A stretch of 64,000 bases of DNA from Liquidambar formosana (GCA_039720395.1 CM077824.1:26551278-26615277), one strand, 5' to 3'; shown: positions 36,101 to 51,000, counted from the first letter of the stretch. Notes: generated by a model from the sequence alone, not told the origin. A program made the numbers and translations.

Positions 36101-39100
36101 ATAGTTTATCATTTTGTGCTTTGAAAAAATTATATAGAATATATTAATAATTTACTATTTCGTGCTTTAAAAAATTTATATAGAAATTAGTAACAGTTTA
36201 CTATTTTGTGCTTTGAAAAATTTATATAGAAAGTAGTAATAGTTTAATATTTTGCGCTTTGAAAAATGTATATAAAAAATAGTAATAGATTACTATTTTG
36301 TGCTATAAAATCAATAGCTCCCTAAAATCACTATTTACAGTAGGTTGCTTTTGCCAAATTTATCTTCAACCTCTCTCCTCCACATACTCAAACCTATACT
36401 TGATTGGACTTAGATCTGGAGTTGTAAACAAATATAGATTTGAAGTTTGGTTATAGTCTTCATCAGAGAAGGTCATTGGCGTTAAGAGAAAAAGTCATCG
36501 CTAGTGGTGGAAGCTTCATTGTTCATTAGATTGGATTTAGATCAGGAGATTTGTTGGGAGCATTGGATCACGATAGATTTTGAAACTGAAAAAGCTATTG
36601 GTGATGGCCATCATGGTTGGAAAAGAAACCATCGCTGGTAGCTGTTGTTGGAGAAGATCGAGTGACTGTTGTCATTGGAGATGAAACCCTCGTTGGTGGC
36701 CATTATCAGAGAAGATCAATCTTTCTATTAAGGTTTAATGGGTATAAAAATCCAAATTTTTAAGTATATATACATATATATACAGTGATCTAGTGGACTT
36801 ATTTCTTATCCTAATCCAAGGATAGCTTGGTGGAACTTCAAGTACCATTGTCTTGAAGATTGTTTGAGTTTATATAGGGACCTTTTTAATTTACAGACTC
36901 TGTTCTCATATCCCTCAACCTGAAATCCTTCACGTTGATTCATGTAGATGTCTTCCTTTAATTTTCTATTGAGGAATGCAGTTTTGACATCCATTTGATG
37001 TAGTTCTAAATCTAATATAGCCACAATTGACATGAGAGTTCTAATGGATGTAAATTTATAGGTGAATATGTATCCACAAAGTTTATACCGGGTTTTTGTG
37101 TAGAACCTTTTGCCACTAATCTAGCTTTATATTTACCCAAAGTTCCATCTGCTTTTAATTTCTTTTTGAGGACCCACTTGCATCTAATTGATTTTTAATC
37201 CTTTGGTAGATCAACAAGTTCCCATACTCCATTGTTTTCTATAGAGTCTAGTTCCTCTTTCATAGCCTTGTACTATTCCTTGTTATTATCCAATTTTATG
37301 GCTTCAGAGAAACTCTTTGGGTCCTGTAGACACCCCATTTTGTACCGATTATTATCTTGAGTCCCGGGTTCCCAATGATGAGGTCAATGTTGTTGTATTG
37401 CTTTAGTCAATCAATATCCAACAAGAGAAATAAGCACGGTGAATTTCGGAGGCAAAAATCACTAGAAAAAGCCAAAATTTGCTGACTACGTGCAAGCAAC
37501 GTTTGACCTCGCGTAAGTGCCATCTGATCGTGCGTAAGTGCCATTCGCCACGCGTAAGCACCGTTTGACCGTGTGTAAGTGCCGTTTGACGTGCGTAAGC
37601 ACTGTCTAACTATGCGTAAGCACCGTCTGGCTGTGCGTAGTATATTCTGAATATGCGTAAGCAAGCTGTCCAATTGTGTTTTTTACTTGAAAATGAAGCT
37701 TTTTTTGGCCTATTTTGAGCTCCATAAACTTGGAAATCAGGGGAGGGACTTTCTTAAGGTATTTCTAACCTAATCTTCACTATCACTATAAATACCTAAC
37801 CTAAAGTGTAAAGAAGGGATTCTGAACCCTAGAGGCTAGAAAGAAACGCTAGAGAAAAAACGCTAGAGAGAAAGACCTGAGAGAAAGATTGCCCACCTGG
37901 TGCCTACCAAGAGAAGCTTGGGATTCACCGTGCTTATTGACTTTAGAGAAGGAGATAGATGACATGCATTCGCAATAGACTTGAGGGAATCGTGAATCAA
38001 CTATAACATCGCATGTGGTAAAATCCTCCTTTAGCTTTATATTCTATTACTTATATGATTAAAATAACATGATTGTGGTGATTGAAATACATGATTTAGA
38101 ATGATATAAGTCGTTTCTTTCTTCATATGTTTGATTATATGAAATATTATGATATGTTGAGCATGCTGATAATATCGTGATTTTCTTTAATAAATGGTGT
38201 TAGTGATTAGAAAGGTTGAATTAACCCGCCATTTTTACATGGAAGATTAACCCATTGTTTTGCATGGAATCAGTGCGTACACATAGGACACTATGCATAC
38301 GCGTTATCTGATGTACAGTGATATATGCGTACACACATTCTTTTATGCGTACGCATGAGTGGTTCCTAATAACATTAATTATTGACAGTGGCCCCTTTTC
38401 TTTATTTATTTATTTTGTTTACTTGTTTAATATATTGCTGCATATGAATCTGTCATTTGTGTGTGTAATTAAATTGTTGCATGCCTTTAGGGTAATTCTA
38501 ATTAAATTGGAATATTGAATATGGTTAATAAATACAAAGTGGGGGTCGGTTTATGGACCTGGCGACGTTAGGTGCCTAATACCTTCTCGACAACATACCC
38601 TAGCTCCAAACCTTCTCTGGTTATGACGAGTTAGACCCTTGCAAGGGGTCAAGTTTAGTTCCCGAGTTTCCTAGGTGGCGACTCTTCTCCATGTTAGTAC
38701 ATTGAGGCTAGTGGCGTACTCCTGAACCGCACGGTTCAGGGTGTAGCGCTCACAGTGGCGACTCCACTGGGGATAGAGAGCTAGATTCCGTAGTGTTTAT
38801 TAATCATATTTAATAATTTAATTTAATTGGGAGGACTAAATTTGCAAACACACACACTTGGCCATTGATTACACCCCGATGACAATTTGGTGAGGATTCC
38901 CGAGTTCCATTCGTTCCTATGAGCAATCTGTAACCTACATCATCAACCCACAGCCTGTGCTGCTAGCCTATAGTATGCTAGTGTGCACGTTAACAGATGG
39001 CTCGTTTAACATTCTAGCTTAGGTAACCCATTGAAGGAGGAGAATATAAGGAGACCCTTTTGATTGACCTCACATAGAAAGCCCATGGATATTCCTTTGC

Positions 39101-42054
39101 AAGCTTTATGTGAATGTGTGACATACATCATTGCATTTAGACCTATTAGGTCGCCGGTGTGGGGCAAGGCCCAATATTGTTTACAACCATTGAATTAAAG
39201 CCCAATCAAAGGAATAATCTTGTAAATGGTTTAGACCCGTAAAAAAAAAAAAAAAAAAGTGTGACAAGCCTAGAACCATTGGAAAGATGAAACGGATTAT
39301 TGTGTTTTAATATGAAGGGTTTAAACTATAGCATGGTCTATTCTGGAACCAACCGACCCATTCGGCATGTGGATTTAAATGGACTTAATCATGGGAGGTA
39401 ATTTTGGTAATGGAAAAAAAAAATCTAATATCTTTTGAACTTAAGCCCTATGAGTGTGAGGATAGTAAAGCAATTGTGTAATGGACCCAAGACCTAAAAT
39501 TAAAAAAAAAATTTAAAAAAAAAAGAGAGAAAAGAAAATGGGGTTGGTTTCATTGAGTTTGTGAGGTGTATGAATTGTCAAGGGCTTGAGTTTAAAAGAT
39601 AATGGATTTTGTTGGCCTATCACATATGGACACTCTGAAGAATTAATAAACATGATAAGGGCCCATATGATGATAGAAAAATGACTTCAGCTGGACATGG
39701 AAGATTATGAAATTGGGACATGGACTTATTTGGACTTGTTCACCTACAACCAACAGATTGAGAAGACAAGAAATGATAGAAGACTTAACAAAAATGATGG
39801 AAATTCTGAATCGATTGAATGCAATAGTGGCTGGATTGGATATCTGTATGCAAAATCTAGAAAAGGAAAGAGGGAAGGGAAGAACTAAGGAGAAGGGTCT
39901 TCTGAGAGAGACCTCCACCTGAGAAGAAAGACAAAGGGAAAGGGTGAGAGAACATTGAAAAAGAGGAGAAACCCCATGAGGAAGACAATGATCCTTGGGA
40001 AGAGGAGGATTCGCAGATTATATACAGGGCAAAGGAGGTTGGGAAAGGAAGTATGCTGTTAATCAAGAAGAGATGAGGGAGGAAGTGAGAAAGATACATG
40101 CTACGATGCGTAAATCCCAAGGGTTGGATAACTTTATGTTCATGGGAGGGTCGTCATCAGACCCCTCTATCAAGGGTACCGCCCAAATTCAAGATAGCTG
40201 ACTCCGAAAAGTTCGATGGGACAGGGAATCCTAAGAAACACATTCGCCAGTACATGAGCATCGTTAGGATAAAAGGCTTGATAGAGACACAAGCTATAGC
40301 TACCTTCTCGTTGTCTTTAGAAGGAGATGCATCTGATTGGTATTATGCCTTGGATGATGCATTGGTTTCTTCTTGGGAGCCCTTAATGAAGTCATTTAAA
40401 GATCAATATAATTACAATATTATGTTGGCAATGACTCTTCGTGATCTTGAGATGATGAAGCAGAAGCCAAATGAGATATTTTCTAAGTTCTTGACTAGAT
40501 GGAGGGGTAAGGCTGCTAAGATGACAACTCGACTCAATGAAAAGGATCAAGTCAACTTAATTTTAAAGAATTTGACTCCATTGTATTCCAATCTTATGTT
40601 GACTTCTCCCATTATGAATTTTGAGCAACTTTGTGGTTATGGCATGAGGATCGAGGATGTGGTAAACAAAGGTTTCATTTACTGTACAGACATAGCCGAG
40701 GAGGATAAGGGGGTATGGAGTGAAGGACTTGATGTTGAAGAAGAATTTGAAGAAAATAGAATGTGGATTGAAGATTGAATGGAGAATATGGCATTAGAGT
40801 GTTCTCTATGAATATAGAGGCTGTTGTTGCTGGCCTTACCAAGTTCATTACTTTTGCCGATGGAAAGACTACCATATGGACTTTGAATTAGAGACAGAAA
40901 TCGTAACAAGTGTTAAAACTAATGGTAAGCCTACTCCAATTGAGTCTTCATCTAAAGTGGTTTTAGAGTCTAGGGTTATAGGTTAGGTTTAATAATTTGT
41001 TGGTGTATCCTTTGTTTCCTCATTCTAAGAAATTTGATCTCACTCATTTTTGGTGTGTCTCTTGATAATGGAATTTTATAGATGCAAAACTCATTTAATC
41101 TAGAAAAGATAATTAACGGGGATTAAGAAAGGAAAGTGAAACCCATCAAAATTGAAATTGTCCTAGTTAACTCAGGCATTGATAAGGATATTAAAGAAAT
41201 ACAGATTGTTTTCACTCTGTCCACATAGGAGCAAGTTGACCCCATAACTTAGTTGCACAAGTTCGCTGACTTGTCAAAGGGATTGTGTCTTTATTCTTCT
41301 AATACCCAGATTGTGAATAGTAGAAATCAAGATGAAAAGAGGCCATTGTTTCTGCTACCCTTCAGAAATAAAAATAAAATCTCTTGCTACCCCTTTGAGC
41401 CTGAATATTTCTTTCTAATACCTTTGTCAAGGATTACCCCCTACACTAGGGGCAAAAGTTGAAGATAAAAGTTGTTTGGAATGAACATGAAAAAGAGGAG
41501 AGAAAAAGAAAAAAAAAAGAAGAAAAAGAAAAGGAAAAAGGAAAGGGAAAGTGGTAGAAGTAAAATGCCAAAGTATAAAGAACTAAAAAATGTAGGGGTA
41601 GAAAGGAAAAGAAAGGAGACATCGTTTGGACAGTGAGTAATGAGGTAATCCTTGACTGATAGGAACCTGTGGAAATAAATTTATGAGCTTTTATTATCCT
41701 TTCTTTCATAAGCCTAGAACCTTGAGCTTGCATTATAGTCCTAATAAAAGCCCTCTTGGATTGATTGAAATTGTTCATATCTAAATGAACTACGTTAGGC
41801 TTCATCCCTTTTTTGGGTACGTAGGCAACCTATAGAGCTGCAGCCATATCGTTTAAAGTTCATGTGGAGGTACAACTGCACTATCCAAAGTCCATGCTTA
41901 GGGGCATGAGCAAAGGGGTTCATGTGTGATGGTTCAAGAGAACAATTTGTGGAACTTATTCACATTATCATATCTTTTATAAGCTTAGGAGAGGACGGCC
42001 TACTAGGTTGAAAACCTAAAATGGCAGCCTAGGTAAAAGTTAGGGCATTTTAAC

Positions 42055-42085
<31 letters not shown>

Positions 42086-45000
42086 AGAGAGAGGAAAGTA
42101 AAAAAAAGAAAAAAAAGAAAGAAAAGGAAAATAGAATGGAAGGGAAGAAGGGGCAAAAAAATAAAAGAAAGAAAAAAAAGAGTGAGCTCCATAGATATCA
42201 GAACTAGATTGCGAAGGAGGTGACTCCAATCTTCTATCAAGGGGCAATGCCATCAAAACCGTCTTACATTGAAGTTGATAAACTCTCTCAATTGTTATGT
42301 GTGGATAGGGTAGGACTAATCATGTAGAGTATTGAATGTCCTTATTAGTGTAAGCGTTAACCAAAGATAGTGGAATTTTGTGAAAAGTAACTAATACATC
42401 ATTGATCCTTTTTAATTGACTCAGAAAGAAAAATAGAGCAATTGCATGAATGAAATGAAATTTAAGAGAGACATAGCTGGAATGAGTGAGGTTAGTGCTT
42501 GTTTTGTCGTTTTTGGTCTTATCCAAATTTTTGTCCGTTTATTATTCATAGTCTTGTTTGAATTTCTCCTCCACTTTGTCATTCGCGTACATATATCATC
42601 CATGTGTGTATGTCTATGGGTTTAGTACTTCGTGGGCAGGCTTTAGAGTGGGCTTCAAGCATTTACATTCTCATAGCCTTTCAGAAGCAAGTTCTATCTT
42701 TGTCGATCTCCTATATGATGTTATGTTTTCTTAATTCATTTGTTCCTGGGATCTACATCGGTGCTTAGGTATGAAATGCGAACTTCTAGCCATGAGAAAT
42801 GAGCTACAACTTTACTTAGCGCTGTAAAAATGTCTTAATGAATGTGTTAAAGGTAAAGATGACATCAACGAGGTGAATGAGTACCTGTCCCGATGAAATT
42901 GATGACCATGTCCAACCTAACAATAAAAAATGAATGAAAGTGAAATGAGTGGCCCTACCATCAAGGCTTTGATTTTTATTAGACTACATGTAGGATGGGA
43001 ATGGGTTCCAAATCCTTTATGCTTGAGTGCTGGATGTTGCTTTTGAATTTGAAGCCTTGAGTGGATCTTTGTTGGGTATATTCCGCAAGGGGCATCTTTC
43101 TTTAAGTTTGGAATGTTTTCTCAGTGTCCTTTTGTGGTTTGAATTCCTTTGTTGTGTTGAATTCCTGCTTGTGATGTTGAGTTCCTACCCTTAATATGTT
43201 CTCTTTAAGGTTTGAGTACCTTTAGAGTGTTTCCCTTAGGATCCGAGTACCTATTATGAGTTTTCGTTGGGATGAATTCCCTTACTAGGTTTGAGTACCC
43301 TGATTTGATTTTGGTAAGGATAAATTCCCTTGATAGGTCCAAGGACCTTTGTTCGATTTTTATTGGGACGAATTCCCTTACCGGGTCTAAATACCCTAAG
43401 GCTGTGTTTGGCAACATGGATTTGGATTTAGGGCATGGATTTAAAATCTATGGATTTAAAATCTATAGATTTCAAATCCATGGATTTTAAAATCCACTGT
43501 TTGGATAAATATTTTGAAGGTAGGATTTCAAATCGTGGATTTCAAAAACCACTATTTTATAATATTATTATCATGCTAAATTCATCCAAACACACAGTTT
43601 GTCCCTTCGAAAAGTAGTAGATTTGCCTTGTTCCTCAACCAAAATTTTTATAAGAAAAAGGCTTTGAAATAAAAACAACACCACAAACTATATACAAAAA
43701 TCTTCACATGAGTTTGATCATGACCAACTATACGACTTTTGCCTGGCCAACATATACTAAGAGAAATATTTAATACGAGTACAAAACACATAATGTTTTT
43801 ATTTTTCTTTTTTGTCCATCTCAATTTTCTCATATGGTTTCACCGATACAAGTTATTGCCACACTTGATTCAGTGATGGTAGAACCACAACAAATCAGAA
43901 CATTGAGGAGATGGTGCTAATGCTCTTCTCAAAACTTTCACGAAACACTTGTAGTGTATATGCTCTTCTCAAAACTTTCATCAAACACCTGTAGTGTATA
44001 TCTTCAACCATGAACAAAAAAAGAGTCGCACTCTTTAGAATGGCTACAAAACGACCCAAAAAAAAAAAAAAAAAAAAAACTCTAAACAAATAGAGATTTA
44101 AGATCTAAAAAAAAAAGTCAACTATGCATGTATAAGGATAATATGGGTTTCCCTAATTTTATATATTACAATACTAAGCACATATTACACAATCAAATAC
44201 CAAAACATCACCAACAGTAAAAACAACCTTTTGGGCTAAGATATCTTTCAATTTTCTTTATAGCATATCCACCACATCCAATCATGCTTAAGAAACGCCC
44301 ATTGCCAGAGGTATGTTATCATATCCATCAATGTCTCACAAAGACTAATCCCATGGGCTTATTTCTTTAAAAGTTAAATTATTTCCACTGTCACCTGCAC
44401 CAATTCCATAATATCACTTGTATAAAAAAATACTAATTCACACTATTACCATGACAATGAATACTAGAGGTAGCACCATGGCCTGCTATACACTGCCATC
44501 TCCATTCTAAACAACCCCCCCTCCCACCCCCAATTACAGATTTCACCAAACATGTTCCTGGATTTAATGTTTTCCAAAAATAGATTTTGATTGTGGTTAA
44601 GAAACATGTGTTTTCTCTATTTGTCCAAATTAGGCATGGATGGAACCAAACAGGTCCCGATCTTCATAAATGCTTCACTTTCACATCTTACATAAAAATT
44701 AACTCCCCAACTTTTGAAATGATGTAACTGAACCCCCAAAGAAAGCTATAATGTTTTGATACCAAACAAGATTAGTTATAGCAGATAAATAAAAAAGCAA
44801 ACAAAACCAACTTGCTGCCCAGTCATGTTTATGTTTTTCTACAAAAAGTCTTCTATGAATCACCTAAATTGAGATTTTTCTCAGAAACACTATCTGAAAC
44901 CTCAAAAATAATGTTCTTCCTTTTATTAGAACTTTGAATTTCTTCAAAATTGTCAGAAGAATTTGAAGATACACTCAAACCATTTTGAAATTAAGCCTTC

Positions 45001-48000
45001 TTCTTTTTGTTGTATTCACTTTCAATGTTTTTTAAATCCCTTGAATCCATAACACTAACTATCACTATCAATGGGCAAGCCTGAGGATAAACAACACTCA
45101 AATGATGATTGTGAAAACGAATCGTTGTGTCTAAACTTGAAAGTTCTTTATCAAGAACACAATGAATATCATCCAACAATCCTCTTGAATGGTTAACCCT
45201 TAATTTCTCTACGTATTCCCTCGCGTTACCAACTTTCTTCATCAACACGTGAACCTAGCTCTGATACCACTACAGGATTTTGAAAGGTAGAATAATGAAG
45301 GATTTCCCTAGTGTCGTTAGATTATTGATCATATGTAGGAGTTTGGGAAGGAGAGAATACATATGTACTGTGCAATTGAATGAATTAGAGAAGGGTTCCA
45401 ATAGGGTGTTTTTATATACATCCAAAAGGCATCAATTGTGACCATTGAGATGATCTCAATGGTCATTAGACACCTATGGTGACTTATGAACTCTTCTCAA
45501 TAGTCATACCTGTTCTCCCACCAATAGGGTGTGATGGTTCATTCTTTACATTGAACCATCATACACCCTAGCGTATCTCCTACATGGGAAATTGGGAATC
45601 TCTTTGTGAAAGTTATTTTCCTAAAGTGAATAATACGGTGTAGTGAAATACACCGTATCTCATGTTTGTCACAATGAAAGTTCCTCAACTATGTGTAGTG
45701 ACGCCGAAATTTTGCCACTCCAGTGGCAACTCCCCTAATGTTTCTCTCTCTCCACCCATTTTGTGCTTTGTTTTCTAGTTCTAGTTATAAGGTATCAAAA
45801 CAGAGCTAGCTTGTGAGTAAATGCTAATCATATTCAATCCAATAAGATGATCTGAAGCATGGCTTATTTATCAACATTTCTTTTAAATTTTTATAAAAGA
45901 AATCGAGGACAATTTTCATTATTTTTTTCTTTTTATCATTCTTCATGTTTAATCTAAAATTTCCTTCTTTTATTTATTTATTTATTTATAGATAGATTTA
46001 GAGCTATCCACTTTGATTAATGCTTTTTAAGGCTCCTGGATAAGGACCACAAATAGTGTGTCCCATAATTACCACATAATTATGGATTCCATTAGAAAAG
46101 AATTCCACTCAATGTGTTCTATAATGGTATTGGAGCAACTTTTACAGTAGGGCTAAGAGCATTAAGGGAGCGTGGGGTAAAGAGTAGGATTTAGATAGAT
46201 TAGGGTTCGATTTTCTTCATTTTTTATTTATTTATTTATTTTTATTTTTAAGATAAGTTGGTGAGATAATGTAAGGAATAAAAAAAAGGAAGGAAAATAA
46301 TATTGAGTCATAAAAGGATCATGGATTTGTTTGGGGTTTTGTTTGGTACATGGGAAAATGTAAGGGAAGGAAAGAAAATGTGATTTTAAGTTGTAAATGC
46401 ACGATGGGCCTGTTTATACACTAACTATCCATGGGCAATTTGGGCATTTTCAAAAAAAATTGTGCATGATGTCACTAAATTGGGATGATGTTAGTAACCA
46501 CTATCAGACTAAAAGGGTATCTTTGTAATCTATTTTGTAAATGTAAAGTAAGAGTGAGTAAGGGTGTCTTAGTAGTTTATATGGTTAAAGAACATAACCA
46601 TACAAATTTTCCAGTAAAAGGTTTTTAAGGCCTGGTTCATTTTGAAGGTCACTTTCGATCTACCTAGCTATGGACCCAATAAGACAATAAGGATTTACTG
46701 ATATCCTCTCCGCAGAGTAAATTTTAAAAACACCTCTTAGATTTCCCCCAACATATCTGTCTTGTCCTCTAAGTGTGATCATATGTTCTTCACAGTTAAT
46801 TTTTTTATTGGGGGAATTACAGATTGGTACAACCATGGTTAAATATTCACGTATCAATACAGGTTAGTAATAATTCTTAGTTACGTTAGTAGTCATCTAC
46901 CATGAAATTAGTAACTATTTGCCTGTAGGTGGACCAATCTGCAATTCCCCCCACCCTCTTTGTTTATTTATTTATTTATATATATTTATGGCCCTTTTAC
47001 TAACATATTCAATAACTACCATCCTTCTTTGAATTAACAAGGTTGGCACGACATAACTACTCATTCTCTCTTAAATTAATTCCTCAATCTTTTCCCAAAA
47101 TAAAGCCATTTGACTTCCAGCAAGCTATTACCTATTCATTCGTACGCGATAGTTGATTCCATCACGCAGAAACTATTGGACTCATTGTAAACACTCAATT
47201 TTCAAACCCTTTTTTTTAGGTGCTTTTTTGATCTATTGAAAACTCAATTGACTTCGTTAGATTCTTATAATAAACCTCAAGGAACATATTATGAATTTTT
47301 TGTTTGAATTTGGTTGAATTTCAAAGGAGGATGAGTTAGGAAGTTCCTACGGCATTTTGATCTTCTTACCTCCGATCCTTTGTTTTTCACCCCATTGACC
47401 TTATGCGATAGGATAATTTAAGAAAATGAGGACTACTTGGTTGATTAGCTTAAGGGCTCATTTAGGCTATCTAAAAAGAATAAATACTCTCACTCATTTA
47501 AACCATATTTTTCCCCATTAATTGTATTTATTGGATTTAAGGTTGGTATTATTATAAATGGAAGAACCTCGTCCTCATTGAAATATGTGGACTTTGATCC
47601 TCCAAATGAGGTACATAGGTCACTCACTTCAAAAACTCATCAACAAAGAGTTGGGAGTAACCCCTCAGTCCCATTAAAATATAGCCATCACGTTAAACTG
47701 GAATGGGCTTTGAAGATCCAAGAAGGAATCATCAAGTAACTTTGAAGGTAGCCTCCCCCCTCCCCCTCCACACCAAAAAAAGCAAAAAAAAAAAAAGAAA
47801 AAAAAAGGAAGTAAAAAAGAAAATATCAAACCAAGAAATTCAAAAGAAAAGGTATGGAAAAGCCATACTACTTTTATGAACATCAAAGGAGATATACTAG
47901 AACATTTAATAAACAGATGGAAGATCGAAGATTAAAAAAGAAGACGTCACATTCAAGGTTAGAGCATATTGCATGCCCATGAGCAGAGAGATTATACATT

Positions 48001-51000
48001 GTCAAATTTCAGTAGAGCTTTGCTTGAATTCTACTTATATTCACCACATAATTTTGGTAGCGGTACGTGTTGATTCCATATAAAAGCTGATCGAGGGATG
48101 AAGTCTGTACATTCATTGTCATTGAGATGTTAAAAAGAATCCATTGAGGATTCATGAGAATTTTTTATGTTGAGCCTTAAAATGCTACTAAGATTATATA
48201 CGGATAGAAATATTAAGTTCATTATGTTGGAGGTACGAGGGGGTATGCCATTGTTAACAACTCAAGTCTTCAAATAGAATGGGTGTTAGCTTGTTGGGGG
48301 CAGAGAGATATGTTAATTAACATTTACAACTTAATCCTCTAAACCCCACCGTAGAATGAGTAATTCATATGGGGGGGACCGATGAGGTATGTCTATACTA
48401 CTAAGCTCAAGTTCTCGAACTCAATTAGTCACAATGAAGATGGTAATTGATGATGAGTTACAAACTTTGCTATAGTTTAGCTCTTTGCCGAATAGTTGGG
48501 AAACCTTAGTGGTGACTGTGAGTAACTCTGCTCCCAATAGTAAGCTATCCGTGGGACAAGTCAATAGTAGTTTGTTCTATGAAGAAACAAGAAGAAAACT
48601 GCCAGGTATAGACAACACTCAAGCTCTTGTTAGTGAGAACATGAGAAGAAGCAAAAAGTAAAGGCTACAAGTGACGTGGGAAATCCAAAGGAAGATTATA
48701 ATCTAGAGAAAAGTCCATTGAAAAGGGAAAGTGTTATCACTATTGTGAAGAGGGGCACATGAAAAGAAATTGCTATGCTTAGAAAAGGGAACAGAAAGAA
48801 GAAAACAACAACTAGAAGAAGAATGAAGATAAGAACACTATAGCTACTTTTCTAGGTGAAGAAGTAGTCTTCTTATGTGGAGAAGAAAAGTGTTTGCATA
48901 TTGGAAATAAGATTGAGTGGGTTGTAGACATGTGTGCTTCTTAACTTGCTACATAAAACAAAGAAGTCTTCACATCATATAAGGCATGGGACTTCGGTAT
49001 AGTGAAGATGGGTAACACAAGTAATTCAAAGATTTTAGGTATTGGTGATGTTTGCCATACGCACTAATGTTGGTTGTAGGATGACTTTGAGGGATGTGCG
49101 ACATGTTCCTGATTTGAGACTTAACTTCTCTGATATTTGTAGACACTCCATTTTCACCCCCCACCATAAGTTCATGATAGCATTTGGTTAGGTTTAAAAT
49201 CATTTAGGAGTCTCTAAGCCTTAAAGGACACTTTTGCAACTTTGGACCCTAAAGTAAAACTTGACCCAAACTTTAGATCCTTAAGTGCAATTTACCCTTT
49301 ATTTTACACCTTTTAAACATCATTGGGAAACTTAATCGACTCATATGAGATCATTAATTCATAAAAGATGTCTCATTTCAAGGTTTTATTTGATAAAATC
49401 AAATAATTTAAATAGCTTATTAGGTCCTTAATAAATCATCTTCGACCAACTTTGTTATAAAGTATACCAATTCTTGATCCAACTCCAATCCATAAATGAC
49501 ATGCATCCTCAAGCTCAAACAATAAAAAAAAATAAAGATAATTTAATAGGAATTGAAGGTCAAATGAAAATTTGACGTGTGAAATAACTAAGATGCCCCA
49601 AAAGTGCGTTTTGCCTCCTTCAGCCTCCAAAACCTAACAAAATTCACAAGAAACCTTACAAAATAATATTTAAGCTCCAAGAATTTTAAACACATCAATA
49701 ATGCGAAAATTGGATGTTTAGGGTAAAATAATTAAAATGCTTCATATCCTCTCCAAAAGTTTGCAAAACCTACTACAAACACCAAAATACTGATAGATAT
49801 GCTCATGATGGCCTACTTATATTAATTATAAACTAAATGGAGACCAATTAATGTACCCAAATTCCTTTGAAATAGAAGTATGAAAATGGGGTGTCTATAA
49901 TCGATAATTGTCTTTATTAGCATCACAGTCAACCATATCGTAGTGCTTGTCATAAGGGCGGATGCACTAAAGGCGCATTGTGCGCACGTGCAACCACTCA
50001 TTTATTTATTTATTTTAAAAAAAAATTTAGATAAGTAATTTTATTTAAATTTACTAAATTGCTTTAGCCCCCACTAAGAGAAAATGGTTAATTTTGACAA
50101 ATTTTGATTAATTTTGGTTAAATTTACTAATGTATACTACTTTGGTAGATTATATAAAGTTAAGATGTAATTTATGAATAGGTTGCTATGTGCAACCATG
50201 AAGAGAGACCTTATCCCACATCAGGCAAGAGGGTGTTAGGGGTGTTATATAAGTAAAGTTCCGCACCACTAAAAGTTGCTTGGGTTTTTTAAGAATGTCG
50301 TGCTTGTCAATCTTATATAATATTTTATCACTTCTATTCAGTCACGTTAATGTGTGGTGACCTTATCCCACATATGATAGATGACGATGGGAGTGTTAGG
50401 AGTTACTTATAAGCAAGTCTTGTGGTTGTAAAAGTCACCCAAGCATTTTAAAGTATGACATGCTTGTTAGTTTTTTGTCCTTTCACCACTTTTATTCAGT
50501 TGTGCTGATGTGTGGTTTTACTTTTCACCATCCTTCGTCATCTAATTCTTAGCAAAAAAAAGTTTAAAAAGGTGCAACCAACAAGAAAAATTTTTAGATC
50601 CACCCCCTGATGCTCGAAAGAAGCTTTTCAAATTACTCTCTTTTATTTTATGCAATTATGATAGTTGGGTAAAAAGTTATGGCCTTAAGGTTCATTTTAA
50701 CATTCACTTGTCCAACTACTCATGTCTGCTAGGTGTTCTTCATGATGAGAAGAGCAGTGGTTTATGATTTATAAAGAAAACCTTAAAGTTTCCCATTGCA
50801 GAGTTTGACATGAAACCTAGGCCAAACTCTTTAAGTCTTGCAACATTTTAAACTGGAGTCCTCGGTGGCCCATGCTTTGTACGTGCATTTTTATTTTATT
50901 TTATTATTTTTATCTTGTTATTTAAAATTTAAAACCCTTATAATAAGGAAAATGATTAGTACGGGATGTTATGATGGAAAAATTGGTGGATAGAACTGTA

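Larger units (their letters stand above)
37325..38754 (+). mobile_element. 5' LTR of a Tat/Ogre-like Ty3/gypsy element
   Basis: 1,430 bp, TGTAGACACCCCATTTTG ... GCTCACA, followed after one base by the primer site. The U3 has a phased GCGTAAG array (37511-37661), TATA box at 37787. Inserted in a copia relic. No second copy of this LTR was seen, so the 3' LTR is missing or outside recognition. Confidence 0.8.

Noticed and set aside
37407..37673. 88-codon minus-strand ORF with a repeated ALT/ART motif
   Set aside because: Translation of the GCGTAAG array in LTR U3.
41446..42256. Phe/Ser/Leu-rich minus-strand ORFs
   Set aside because: Frames across purine-rich low-complexity sequence; poly-Phe from A-runs.
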